DNA of 32,235 nt, taken from the NCBI RefSeq assembly GCF_024505145.1, contig NZ_JANIAA010000065.1:1-32235 (forward strand), in the 5' to 3' direction. Shown here one piece after another: positions 8,013 through 16,148 of this stretch. This stretch comes from Streptomyces rugosispiralis (GTDB taxonomy: Bacteria; Actinomycetota; Actinomycetes; Streptomycetales; Streptomycetaceae). Under the pieces are notes generated by a model. That model was not told the origin of the DNA. It worked only from the letters and a program-made list of their open reading frames with translations, and made no database searches. Made by a program: the position numbers and the translations under genes. How positions within the stretch are numbered: the first letter of the stretch is position 1; each line of letters opens with the position of its first letter.

Positions 8013-8858
8013 CGACAGGCCGCGGGCCAGCTCGAGCAGATCGTCGGCCACCCGCCGGGGGTGCTGGGCGTGCAGATCGTGCTCGGAGTCGAGATATTCG
8101 CGCATCGTCGCATGGCGCAGATCGGCCGTGGTCTCCCTGATGCGGGAGCGGATGCGGTCCGCCCACTTCGCGTCCGCGCCCTTGGGGATGGCGGGCATGA
8201 GCAGGGTGGGCACGTCGATGGCCGCGTACCACGGCCTCGGCGGCTCGTTCCAGATGCTGTGCAGGATCGACATGTGCTGCTCGGTGGACATGCGCCGGGA
8301 CAGCGACCCGTCCGCGTTCACCCGCATGGTGTCCACCGCCGCCTCGATCGCCGCCGGGGACCAGTCCGGGTGGATGGCGCGGAAGTAGTCGCGCACGCTC
8401 TGCACGGTGGCGCCCTCCAAGGACGCCGGGCGCAGCGCCCCGACGAACGCGTCCCAGGAGGGGAACGCCTTGGCCGGCTCCAGCCAGCCGCCGTCCACCA
8501 GGGCCAGCGCGGCGACCAGTTCGGGGTGTTCGGCGGTCAGCCGCACCGAGATATTGCCGCCCCAGGAGTGACCGGCCACCACCACCCGGTCCAGCCCGAG
8601 GGCGGCGGACGCCGCCACCAGATCCGCGACCGCGGTCGGGATGTCGTATCCGGCCTCCGGGGTGTCGGAGTCCCCGTGGCCGCGCAGATCCACCGCGTAC
8701 ACCGCATGGCCCGCGGCGGCCAGATGGTCGGCGACCTCGTCCCACAGCCGGGCGCTCGACGCCATGCCATGGACCAGGAGAAAGGGAAGCGACGCCGTTC
8801 CCGGCCGGTGCCGGAAATGCAATTTCACATCGTCGGTGACGGGCACGGAAAGATCCAT
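7992..8858 (-). CDS. Alpha/beta hydrolase, NanE/MonCII-type polyether chain-releasing thioesterase
   Basis: Alpha/beta hydrolase of 288 residues. The oxyanion-side HGM is at 30-32 and the nucleophile elbow GHSWGG has Ser98. Asp122 lies in LVDGG and His263 in LDSEHDLH. The serine nucleophile rules out a classical epoxide hydrolase, which uses Asp. From memory, the nanchangmycin thioesterase NanE uses Ser96, Asp120 and His261; the spacings here (+24 and +165) are the same. With an epoxidase, two MonB-like cyclases, a KSX-like protein and a free ACP nearby, the likely job is hydrolysing the finished polyether from its ACP. An isolated TAGAAT six bases before the ATG, with no ribosome binding site, suggests a leaderless transcript. 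A generic esterase role cannot be excluded. Confidence 0.78.
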   Translation of the reverse strand: MDLSVPVTDDVKLHFRHRPGTASLPFLLVHGMASSARLWDEVADHLAAAGHAVYAVDLRGHGDSDTPEAGYDIPTAVADLVAASAALGLDRVVVAGHSWGGNISVRLTAEHPELVAALALVDGGWLEPAKAFPSWDAFVGALRPASLEGATVQSVRDYFRAIHPDWSPAAIEAAVDTMRVNADGSLSRRMSTEQHMSILHSIWNEPPRPWYAAIDVPTLLMPAIPKGADAKWADRIRSRIRETTADLRHATMREYLDSEHDLHAQHPRRVADDLLELARGLSPVGSAR

Positions 8859-8864
8859 GGCGGA

Positions 8865-8870
8865 ATTCTA
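8865..8870 (-). promoter_or_regulatory. -10 element for a leaderless thioesterase transcript
   Basis: On the minus strand TAGAAT (TANNNT type) ends six bases before the ATG at 8856-8858, placing the start of transcription at or next to the start codon. No purine-rich ribosome binding site is visible between them. No convincing -35 was found. The rest of the 172-bp gap to the P450 start (8859-9030) has a direct repeat TTAGCGG at 8922 and 8933 and a weak TACTCT at 8971-8976 as a possible P450 -10 box. Confidence 0.45.
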
Positions 8871-9030
8871 GCCGGGCCGCCCAATCCGATTCGACCGCTG
8901 AGGATGTGAGGTCCGCGCGAATTAGCGGCGCTTTAGCGGGCGGCGAGATGCTGGCTGGCCGGGCGATTCATACTCTCATGCCGACCCACCTTCCTTGCCG
9001 ACCGTAGACTCCGAGCTGAAGTGAGGCGCC

Positions 9031-10290
9031 GTGTATCCCCCGGAATCCAGGTTCGCCCACATCGACAACATCGACCTCACCGACTTGTCCTTCTGGGCAC
9101 AGCCCTACGGCGACCGCGACGCCGCCTTCGCGGCGCTGCGCGGACGGCCGGAGCCCGTTCTCTTCCGCGAGCCGGTCATGCCCGGATTCGGGCAGGGTTC
9201 CGGCTATTACGCGATGGTGCGGCACGCCGATATCGCCGAGGTGAGCCGGCGCCCGCAGGACTTCGGCTCCGTGCCCACCGCGATCAGCATCATCGATCTG
9301 CCGGAGGAGTTCAACCACTTCTTCGGATCGATGATCAATATGGACAATCCCCAGCACGCCCGGATGCGTCGGCTGGTCTCCCGCGCGTTCGGCCGGGGAA
9401 TGGCCGCCGAGTTCGAGACGGCCTCTCACAAGGCGGCCCGGAAGATTGTCGACGACCTCATCGCGGAAGGGCCCGGCGACTTCGTCCGGAAGGTCGCGGC
9501 GATCATGCCGATCGCGGTGCTCAGCGGGATGATGGGGATTCCCGACGACGACTACGAGTTCATCTACGACCGGTCCAATATCATCGTCGGCACCTTCGAC
9601 CCCGAATATGTTCCCCGGGCCGATCAGGCCACCGCCGCCCTGCTGAAGACCTCCCATGAACTCGCCGACTACATCGCACGGCTCGCCGCCGACCGCACCC
9701 GCAACCCCACGGGCGATCTGATCACCCGGTTGGTGCAGGCGCAGATCGACGGTGAGCGGCTCAGCCCCGAAGAGCTCTCGTCCTTCTTCATCCTGCTCGT
9801 CGTCGCCGGAATGGAGACGACCCGCAACGCCATCTCGCGCGGTCTGGTGCTGCTCAGCGACCACCCGGAGCAGCGGAAGCTGCTGCTCTCCGACTTCGAG
9901 ACCTACGCGCCGGGCGCGGTCGAGGAGATTCTGCGGGTCGCGACCCCCATCAACTGGATGCGGCGCACCGTCCGGCGCGACTGCGAGGTGAACGGCCACC
10001 GCTTCACGGAGGGCGACAAGCTGCTGCTCTTCTACTGGTCGGCCAACCGGGACGAGGACGTCTTCCCCGACCCCTACGAGTTCGACATCACCCGGGACCC
10101 CAATCCCCATATGACCTTCGGGTCGGTCGGACCGCACTTCTGCCTGGGGGCCCATCTCGCCCGGATGGAGGTCACGGTGCTCTTCCGCGAGCTGTTCGGC
10201 CGGCTCCCGGAGATCCGCACGGTCGGGGAGCCCCGGCGGCTGGTGGCCAGCTTCGTCGAGGCCATCAAGCATGTGGAGTGCGCCTTCTGA
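9031..10290 (+). CDS. Cytochrome P450 (CYP124/125-like heme loop)
   Basis: Soluble bacterial P450 of 419 residues that should need a ferredoxin partner; none is in the window. The I-helix motif AGMETT is at 259-264 (oxygen activation), and the K-helix ExxR is E299 to R302. The heme-binding loop is FGSVGPHFCLG with the ligand Cys371. This loop has one residue more than the common FGxGxHxCxG; the longer form and the ETTRNAIS I-helix are features I associate with the CYP124/125/142 group, which oxidises terminal methyl or branched hydrocarbon chains. It starts at a GTG with GTGAGG just upstream. It is the only plus-strand gene of the biosynthetic part and converges on the free ACP gene. A late hydroxylation or oxidation of the polyether is inferred. 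Confidence 0.9.
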   Translation: MYPPESRFAHIDNIDLTDLSFWAQPYGDRDAAFAALRGRPEPVLFREPVMPGFGQGSGYYAMVRHADIAEVSRRPQDFGSVPTAISIIDLPEEFNHFFGSMINMDNPQHARMRRLVSRAFGRGMAAEFETASHKAARKIVDDLIAEGPGDFVRKVAAIMPIAVLSGMMGIPDDDYEFIYDRSNIIVGTFDPEYVPRADQATAALLKTSHELADYIARLAADRTRNPTGDLITRLVQAQIDGERLSPEELSSFFILLVVAGMETTRNAISRGLVLLSDHPEQRKLLLSDFETYAPGAVEEILRVATPINWMRRTVRRDCEVNGHRFTEGDKLLLFYWSANRDEDVFPDPYEFDITRDPNPHMTFGSVGPHFCLGAHLARMEVTVLFRELFGRLPEIRTVGEPRRLVASFVEAIKHVECAF

Positions 10291-10313
10291 CACGCCTGGT
10301 CCACATCGTCGAA

Positions 10314-10356
10314 AACGCCGCGCGGGAGGGGGATCGGCCCCCTCCCGCGCGGCGTT
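10314..10356. terminator. Strong bidirectional terminator between the P450 and free ACP genes
   Basis: A perfect 19-bp stem, left arm 10314-10332 and right arm 10338-10356, closes a five-base loop (ATCGG). It starts 23 bases after the P450 stop and ends 17 bases before the stop of the minus-strand ACP gene. It should end both transcripts and marks the 3' end of the PKS operon. Confidence 0.8.
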
Positions 10357-10373
10357 GTGCCCCGCGGGCCGGA

Positions 10374-10784
10374 CTAGGCCGTGGCGCCGTCACCGGAGTT
10401 GACCGCGGTGTACGCCTCGGCGAGGTAGTGGCCGAGCCGGGTGGGGGTGGGGTACTCCAGGATGGCGACGAGGGGGATCTCCACGTCGGTGAGCGTCATC
10501 AGATTGCGGGTGAGCTCGAGAGCGGTCAGCGAAGTGAGCCCGTTCTCCAGGAAGTTGCTGTCGTCGTCCACCACGGTGGGCGCCAGGATGTCGGCGAGCT
10601 GCGTCCGTACGGTCTCGCGCAAGATGTCCTCGCGCTCCTCGGCCGTGGCGATGGCGAGCGCCTGGTGCAGCGCCGCCCCGTCGAGTGCGGTCTCGCTCTT
10701 GTCCGTCTGCATCGCGGATCCGTCTCCTTGGGCTTCGGTGGCGTCGCCGGGGGTGTGGTTGTTGACTTTGGTGTGAGCGTTCAT
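10374..10784 (-). CDS. Free-standing acyl carrier protein (ACPX-like)
   Basis: Discrete ACP of 136 residues. After a polar, probably flexible 30-residue leader comes the helical lead-in seen before PKS ACPs (ATAEEREDILRETVR), then the carrier core. The phosphopantetheine attachment is predicted at Ser85 in NGLTSLTALEL. The usual Asp before the serine (DSL) is Thr84 here. The core continues with EIPLVAILEYPTPTRLGHYL, matching helices II-III. A GGGAG five bases before the ATG supports the start. It lies 36 bp after the KSX-like gene, which itself lacks an ACP. Monensin and nanchangmycin clusters contain a comparable discrete KS/ACP pair, on which the completed chain is held for cyclisation and release. 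That role here is inferred from context. Confidence 0.8.
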   Translation of the reverse strand: MNAHTKVNNHTPGDATEAQGDGSAMQTDKSETALDGAALHQALAIATAEEREDILRETVRTQLADILAPTVVDDDSNFLENGLTSLTALELTRNLMTLTDVEIPLVAILEYPTPTRLGHYLAEAYTAVNSGDGATA

Positions 10785-10820
10785 GGGTACTCCCGCCTGG
10801 TTGGGGCCGGTCGGCGTCGG

Positions 10821-13800
10821 TCACCGACCGCGGTGCGTATGCGGCGTGCTCGAAGGGCCGGAGACGTCGGCGAAGAGCCGATGTGTTCCCAGCTCGGAGC
10901 CGTGTGCGGTCATCCAGGCCCAGTCGATGTCCGCGATGACCACGGACGCCGTGTCCGCCATGACCGCCTGCCGCAGCAGGGCGGCCGCCGAGCGCTGGGG
11001 GAGTGCGGGCAGCCCGTTGGTGCGCAGCTGCTTGGCGGCGCCGACGGCCGTGTCGGGGTCGTCGATCGAGCCCCAGCACACCGAGGTCGCCGGGACGCCC
11101 TGGGCCCTGCACTCCTGGGCGAGCGCGCTCAGATAGGCGTGCGCCGGCGCCTGGTTGCCCAGACCCGGGCTGGGCAGGACTCCCACGACCGAGCATCCGA
11201 GCACCAGGGCCGACAGCTCATGGTCGCTGCCGAGGGCGCGGAGGTTCACCGCGCCCGCCACCGTGGCCGCCCACTCGCGCTCGATCCGCGCCACCTCCAG
11301 CTGCCCGGCCTCGGCGGCCAGGGGCGCCGTGAGATGCAGGACGGCCGTCAGCGGGAACTCCGCGGGGATGCCCGCCACGGCCGCGCCGAGCGCCTCCGGG
11401 TCCGCCACATCGAGGGTGGCCACGGACACCCGTACGCCCGCGTCACCGAGCTCGGCCAGCAGCTCGGCGGCCGGTGGCGCGGTGTTGTCGATGAGCAGCA
11501 GGTGTTCGGCGCCGTCCGCGGCCGCCCAGCGGGCGGTGTGGGCGCCCAGGGCGGTGGCGGCGCCCGTGATGAGGACCGTTCCCCGGAGCCGTCGGGCGGG
11601 GGCGGGGAGACCCGTGGGGACGTCGCGCACCAGGCGCCGGGCGAAACAGCAGTCGCCTCGTACGGCCACCTCCGTTTCGCCGTACGCACCGGCCAGCACG
11701 CCCACGAGCCGCCGTCCCGCGCGGTCGTCGAACTTCTCCGGCAGCTCGACCAGCCCGCCCCACCGGCGTGGACGCTCCATCGCCAGCGCGCCGCCCAGCC
11801 CCCAGAACCCGGCCTGCTCCGGGCGGGACAGCGGATCGCCCACGTCGACGCTGACGCCACCGCGGGTGGCCAGCCACACCGGCGCCTCGACCCCGGCCCG
11901 CCGCAGCGTCTCGAACAACCCCACCGTCGTGGCGAGCCCCGGGCCCGGCCCGTCGTCGGCCGGGGGCCGAGCGTCCTCCGGCGCCAGCAGGGAGAGCACC
12001 CCCGCGACCGGCCGCCCGGCGAGGGACGGCGTGGTGTTCGGGGCGAACGTGACGGTCTCGGCGCCGTGGTCGCGCAGCGCGGTGGTCACGGCGGCCACCG
12101 TGGTGCCGTCCCCGCCGTCGCCGGATGCCACGACGAGCCAGGTGCCGGTCAGCCGTGGTGTCGGCGGGTCGGGGAGGGGCTTCCACGCGATGCGGTAGCG
12201 CCACTCCCGCTGCCGCCGCCAGGTGGCCAGGGCGGGCAGGATCTCCGCGAGCACCTCCCGCCGTTCGGCGGGCACCTCGAGCGCCCGGGTCAGGGCCGCC
12301 GCGTCCGTATGTTCCACGGCATCCCAGAACGCGGCCTCCGCCCAGGACTCCACCGCGGGCACGGCATCCGCCGGAGCCTCGTTCGCCAGCCAGAAGCGCT
12401 GTCGCTGAAAGGCGTACGTGGGCAGTGGGACGGTGCGGGGAGCCGAACCGCCGTCGAACAGGGCGGCCCAGTCCACGGTGGCGCCCATGGTGTGCGTACG
12501 GGCCAGGCCACGGATCAGCCCCCGCACCTCGGACCCCTCGCCACGGAAGGGCGACAGCACCAGCGCGGCCGGGGCGGAGGGCAGCATCGCCCCGGGCCCC
12601 AGCTCCCACACCGCACCGGCCCGATCGAGCGAGGGCATGGGCGGCCGCTCGTACTCCACCGGGCCCGGATCGGCGTCGGTGGCCACCAGCCGGCAGGCGT
12701 GGGCGAGATCGAGAGCACCGGTGATGTGCGCCGCGGCGATCTCACCGACCCCACGGCCCACCACCGCGTCGGGGCGCACCCCCACCGAGGCCAGCAACCT
12801 GGACAGCGCGATGTAGAGGGCGAACAGCCCGGCCCGGGAGGACGCGTCGCGCTCCCCCCGCACACCGAGCAGCTCACCGATCTCGTCGAAGGCCCTGGCG
12901 AAGACGGGAAACCGGTTGTACAACTCGGCGCCCGTTCCCGGCGGATGACCGCCCTCGCCGCCGAAGGCGAACACCGTCCCGCCCACCGAAGCCGCCGTGC
13001 CGGTACGGGCCACATCGGGCCCCACCACCGAGGGATGCGGCTCACCGGCCGTCAGCGCGGCCAGCCCCGCCCTCAGCTCGTCCGGCCCCCGGCCGACCAC
13101 GACCGCCCGGTGGTCGAACACCGACCGCGTGGTCACCAGCGACCAACCAACGTCCGCGGGGCACAGCCCGGGAGCGGCCCCCATATGCGCGGCCAGCGCA
13201 CGGGCCTGGTCGCGCAGCGCCGCCGCGCTCCGCGCGGACAGCACCCACGGCACCACCCCCGGGTCGCGGGCGCCACCGTCGGCGGCGGCGACCTCCGCCG
13301 ACTCGGTGAACTCCTCGAGAATCACATGGGCGTTGGTGCCGCTGGCGCTGAAGGAGGACACTCCGGCCCGCCGCGGCCGGTCCACCAGGGGCCAGTCCGT
13401 CCGCTCGGTCAGCAGCCGCACCGCGCCCTTGCGCCAGTGCACCAGCCGGGTCGGCCGGTCGATGTGGAGCGAACGCGGCAGCACACCCCGGCGCATCGCC
13501 ATCACCATCTTGATCACACCGGCCATTCCGGCGGCGGCCTGCGTATGACCGATGTTCGACTTGATGGATCCCAGCAGCAGCGGCCGGTCGTCCGGACGGT
13601 CCTGCCCGTACGTGGCGAGCAGCGCCTGGAGTTCGATGGAGTCGCCGAACGCGGTACCCGTGCCATGCGCCTCGACCGCGTCCACGTCCCCCGTGGACAG
13701 CCGGGCGTTCGCGAGCGCGTCGCGGATCAGCTGCTGCTGGGCGGGGCCGTTGGGCGCGGCCATGCCCGTACTGGCACCGTCCTGGTTGATGGCCGAGCCG

Positions 13801-14687
13801 CGGATCACCGCCAGCACCGGATGGCCGTTGCGCCGCGCGTCCGACAGCCGCTCCAGCAGCAGCAGACCCGCGCCCTCCCCGTACACCATGCCGTCGGCGG
13901 CGTCCGCGAACGACCGGCACCGGACATCCGGCGACAATTGGCGCTGACTGGAGGCCACTTGGAACACGCTCGCGGTGTACATGATGGCGGCGCCACCGGC
14001 CAGCGCCAGCGTGCACTCGCGCCGCCGCAGCGCCCCGGCCGCCAGATGCATCGCCACCAGCGACGACGAACACGCGGTGTCCAGGCTCACCGCCGCGCCC
14101 TGCAGACCGAGGGTGAACGCCACCCGGCCCGAGGACACACTGCCCGCGTTGCCGTTGCCCACATGGCCCAGCAAACCCTCGGGGATCTCGTCCAGACGCG
14201 AGGCGTAGTCGTGGTACATCACCCCCGTATAGACACCGGTCCGGCTGCCCCGCAGTGTGTGCGGATCGACGCCCGCGCTCTCCGCCGCCTCCCACGCCAG
14301 CTCCAGCAGCATCCGCTGCTGCGGTTCGATGGCCGCCGCCTCCCGGGCGCCGATGTCGAAGAATTCCGCGTCGAAGTCGGCCGCGTCATAGATGAAGCCG
14401 CCGGCCCGGACGTACGAGGTGCCGTGGTTTTCCGGATCGGGGTGGTACAGGTTCTCCAGGTCCCAGCCCCGGTCGGTGGGGAAGGCGGAGACGGCGTCCC
14501 GCCCGTCGGCCACCAGGTCCCACAGCTGGGCCGGGGTACGCACCCCGCCGGGGAAGCGGCAGGCCATGCCCACGATGGCGATCGGCTCCGCGAGGTCCTC
14601 CTGGACCTCCCGCAGCCGCCGCCGGGTCTCATGGAGCTCGGACGTGGTCCACTTGAGATAGTCGACGAGCTTTTCCTCGTTGCTCAT
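10821..14687 (-). CDS. KSX-like PKS: active-looking KS with degenerate AT and KR, no ACP
   Basis: Protein of 1288 residues: docking helix (1-32), KS (about 35-455), AT remnant (about 480-750), post-AT linker, KR-like region (about 830-1210). The KS triad is intact: Cys206 in DTACSSS, His341 in EAHGTGT, His381 in SNIGHTQ. In the AT remnant the GHSxG elbow reads GRGVG, with Gly646 in place of the serine. The usual PGQGSQW is FGGEGGH, and about 155 residues, including the substrate-selectivity region, are missing compared with the intact ATs here. In the KR, Tyr is Gln1179 (GNQA for GNYA) and the catalytic Lys motif is gone. It therefore cannot load or reduce by itself. This fits the chain-transferring KSX proteins of polyether pathways, moving the full-length chain to the free ACP. 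Its start overlaps the epoxidase stop (ATGA). Confidence 0.85.
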   Translation of the reverse strand: MSNEEKLVDYLKWTTSELHETRRRLREVQEDLAEPIAIVGMACRFPGGVRTPAQLWDLVADGRDAVSAFPTDRGWDLENLYHPDPENHGTSYVRAGGFIYDAADFDAEFFDIGAREAAAIEPQQRMLLELAWEAAESAGVDPHTLRGSRTGVYTGVMYHDYASRLDEIPEGLLGHVGNGNAGSVSSGRVAFTLGLQGAAVSLDTACSSSLVAMHLAAGALRRRECTLALAGGAAIMYTASVFQVASSQRQLSPDVRCRSFADAADGMVYGEGAGLLLLERLSDARRNGHPVLAVIRGSAINQDGASTGMAAPNGPAQQQLIRDALANARLSTGDVDAVEAHGTGTAFGDSIELQALLATYGQDRPDDRPLLLGSIKSNIGHTQAAAGMAGVIKMVMAMRRGVLPRSLHIDRPTRLVHWRKGAVRLLTERTDWPLVDRPRRAGVSSFSASGTNAHVILEEFTESAEVAAADGGARDPGVVPWVLSARSAAALRDQARALAAHMGAAPGLCPADVGWSLVTTRSVFDHRAVVVGRGPDELRAGLAALTAGEPHPSVVGPDVARTGTAASVGGTVFAFGGEGGHPPGTGAELYNRFPVFARAFDEIGELLGVRGERDASSRAGLFALYIALSRLLASVGVRPDAVVGRGVGEIAAAHITGALDLAHACRLVATDADPGPVEYERPPMPSLDRAGAVWELGPGAMLPSAPAALVLSPFRGEGSEVRGLIRGLARTHTMGATVDWAALFDGGSAPRTVPLPTYAFQRQRFWLANEAPADAVPAVESWAEAAFWDAVEHTDAAALTRALEVPAERREVLAEILPALATWRRQREWRYRIAWKPLPDPPTPRLTGTWLVVASGDGGDGTTVAAVTTALRDHGAETVTFAPNTTPSLAGRPVAGVLSLLAPEDARPPADDGPGPGLATTVGLFETLRRAGVEAPVWLATRGGVSVDVGDPLSRPEQAGFWGLGGALAMERPRRWGGLVELPEKFDDRAGRRLVGVLAGAYGETEVAVRGDCCFARRLVRDVPTGLPAPARRLRGTVLITGAATALGAHTARWAAADGAEHLLLIDNTAPPAAELLAELGDAGVRVSVATLDVADPEALGAAVAGIPAEFPLTAVLHLTAPLAAEAGQLEVARIEREWAATVAGAVNLRALGSDHELSALVLGCSVVGVLPSPGLGNQAPAHAYLSALAQECRAQGVPATSVCWGSIDDPDTAVGAAKQLRTNGLPALPQRSAAALLRQAVMADTASVVIADIDWAWMTAHGSELGTHRLFADVSGPSSTPHTHRGR

Positions 14688-16114
14688 GAGCCGCCCGCAC
14701 CCACTGTGCTGCGCGGGCTCAGATCCACCAGCGCGAGCTCATCGGCGGTCAGCGGTGGCTCGGTGAGCTCCGGGAGGACCCGGTCCTTCTGCATCAGCGA
14801 GAGGAAGCCGCTGGACGCCAGCTCGGACTGCGGGGCGGTCAGGCTGATGACGTCGGTCACCACATCACACACGGCCGAGGAGCGGATCGACCGGTCGGCG
14901 ATCAGATCGGAGAAGCGCTGCCGCGCCACGGCGCCGCCCGTCAGCCGCGGATCCGTGGTGTTCATCCGGCAGTTGACGTACTCCACGTCCTTGGACGCGG
15001 CCATGATCCAGGGGTCGTCCACGGTGGCGCTGATCGCCTGCTGGGCCCGGTGCGTCGTTCCCCCGGCGATCCCGGACCGCTGGAGCTCGGCGTCCAGTGC
15101 GGCGGCCGCGCGAGCCGCGGAGCTCATGCCGTGGCCGTAGATCGGGTTGAACGCGGCCAGCGCGTCCCCGAGCACCAGCAGCCCCTCCGGCCAGATGTCA
15201 AGACGCTCCGGATACAGCCGCCGGTTGGCACCGACCCGCGAGACGGCCACCGAGGTCAGCGGCTTCGCGAGCGCGATGAGATCGGCGACCAGCGGATGGC
15301 GCAGCGTCCGCGCGTACGGCAGGAACTCGTCGTCGTGGGTGGGCAGTCCGGCGCCCCGGGTGCACGACAGGGTCACCATCCAGGTGCCGTCCTCCTGCGG
15401 ATACACCACCCCGAACCGGCCCGGCTCGCGCAGCCGGTGGTCGGCGGCCACGTTGACGGCGGGGAATCCGGCCGCGGCGCCCGGCGGACCCTGGTACACA
15501 CGGGTGGCGTACGCGATGCCCGCGTCGACGATGTCCTCCTCAAGCGGCGGCACCTCCAGCGCCGACAGCCAGTGCCGGAGCCGGGAACCGCGTCCGGAGG
15601 CGTCGACCACCAGATCGGCCTCCAGGGTTTCGCCCGCCCCGGTGTCCAGGTCGCGCACCCGGACTCCGGTGACCCGTTTGGCGTCGCCCACCAGATCGAG
15701 GATCTCGGTGCGCCCGCGCACGGCGATCCGCCCGGTGGCCAGTACCCGGTCGCGGACCTTCCAGTCCAGGAACGGGCGGGTGCACATCAGGGCGTACTGC
15801 CGCGGCGGAAAGCGGTGCTGCCAGCCGTGGGACGTCAAGGTCACCAGATCCTGATGGAACCCGATCCGGCGGGCGCCCGCGTCGAGCAGTTGGTCGATCA
15901 TGCCCGGCAGCAGCGTGTCCACGATGCGCGCACCGCTGGACCACAGCACATGGACATGGCGTCCCTGCGGCGACCCCTTGCGGTGCCGGGGGCCGTCCGG
16001 CAGCACATCGCGCTCCACGACGGTGACGCGCTCCAGATGGCGGGCCAGCACATGGGCAGCCAGCATTCCCGCCCAGCCGCCGCCCAGAACGATTCCGTGT
16101 GTGGGTTCGGTCAT
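14684..16114 (-). CDS. FAD-dependent epoxidase, MonCI/Lsd18 type
   Basis: Group A flavin monooxygenase-like protein of 476 residues. The dinucleotide-binding GGGWAG is at 11-16, with an acidic Glu34 at the end of the second strand. The middle motif DASGRGSR is at 171-178 and the second FAD motif GDALAAFNPIYGHGM at 316-330. No extra hydrophobic or carrier domain is present. Enzymes of this kind (MonCI in monensin, Lsd18 in lasalocid) epoxidise the E double bonds of the linear polyene precursor, often several in turn. The gene directly follows two MonB-like cyclase genes and precedes the KSX-like gene, matching that role. The ATG at 16112-16114 was chosen for alignment of the FAD motif; a longer frame to 16306 overlaps the neighbouring gene and is not credible. 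The stop overlaps the next start. Confidence 0.85.
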   Translation of the reverse strand: MTEPTHGIVLGGGWAGMLAAHVLARHLERVTVVERDVLPDGPRHRKGSPQGRHVHVLWSSGARIVDTLLPGMIDQLLDAGARRIGFHQDLVTLTSHGWQHRFPPRQYALMCTRPFLDWKVRDRVLATGRIAVRGRTEILDLVGDAKRVTGVRVRDLDTGAGETLEADLVVDASGRGSRLRHWLSALEVPPLEEDIVDAGIAYATRVYQGPPGAAAGFPAVNVAADHRLREPGRFGVVYPQEDGTWMVTLSCTRGAGLPTHDDEFLPYARTLRHPLVADLIALAKPLTSVAVSRVGANRRLYPERLDIWPEGLLVLGDALAAFNPIYGHGMSSAARAAAALDAELQRSGIAGGTTHRAQQAISATVDDPWIMAASKDVEYVNCRMNTTDPRLTGGAVARQRFSDLIADRSIRSSAVCDVVTDVISLTAPQSELASSGFLSLMQKDRVLPELTEPPLTADELALVDLSPRSTVGAGGS

Positions 16115-16148
16115 GGTTTTCGCTCTCGTCCCTTCACCGCTTACGGCC

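Noticed and set aside
7992..8858. Classical epoxide hydrolase annotation for the alpha/beta hydrolase
   Set aside because: The nucleophile position is serine (GHSWGG) rather than the aspartate used by alpha/beta-fold epoxide hydrolases, and the triad spacing fits a polyether thioesterase.
10821..14687. Frameshifted or pseudogenised PKS
   Set aside because: The frame is open over 1288 residues with an intact KS triad, normal codon bias and coupled start. The losses are confined to AT and KR catalytic sites, which suggests a retained KSX-type function.
10278..15140. Very long plus-strand open frame opposite the KSX and epoxidase genes
   Set aside because: Its translation is rich in Arg, Gly, His and Gln and shows no domain. 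It is the complement of GC-biased coding sequence on the minus strand, where KS and flavin motifs are plain.
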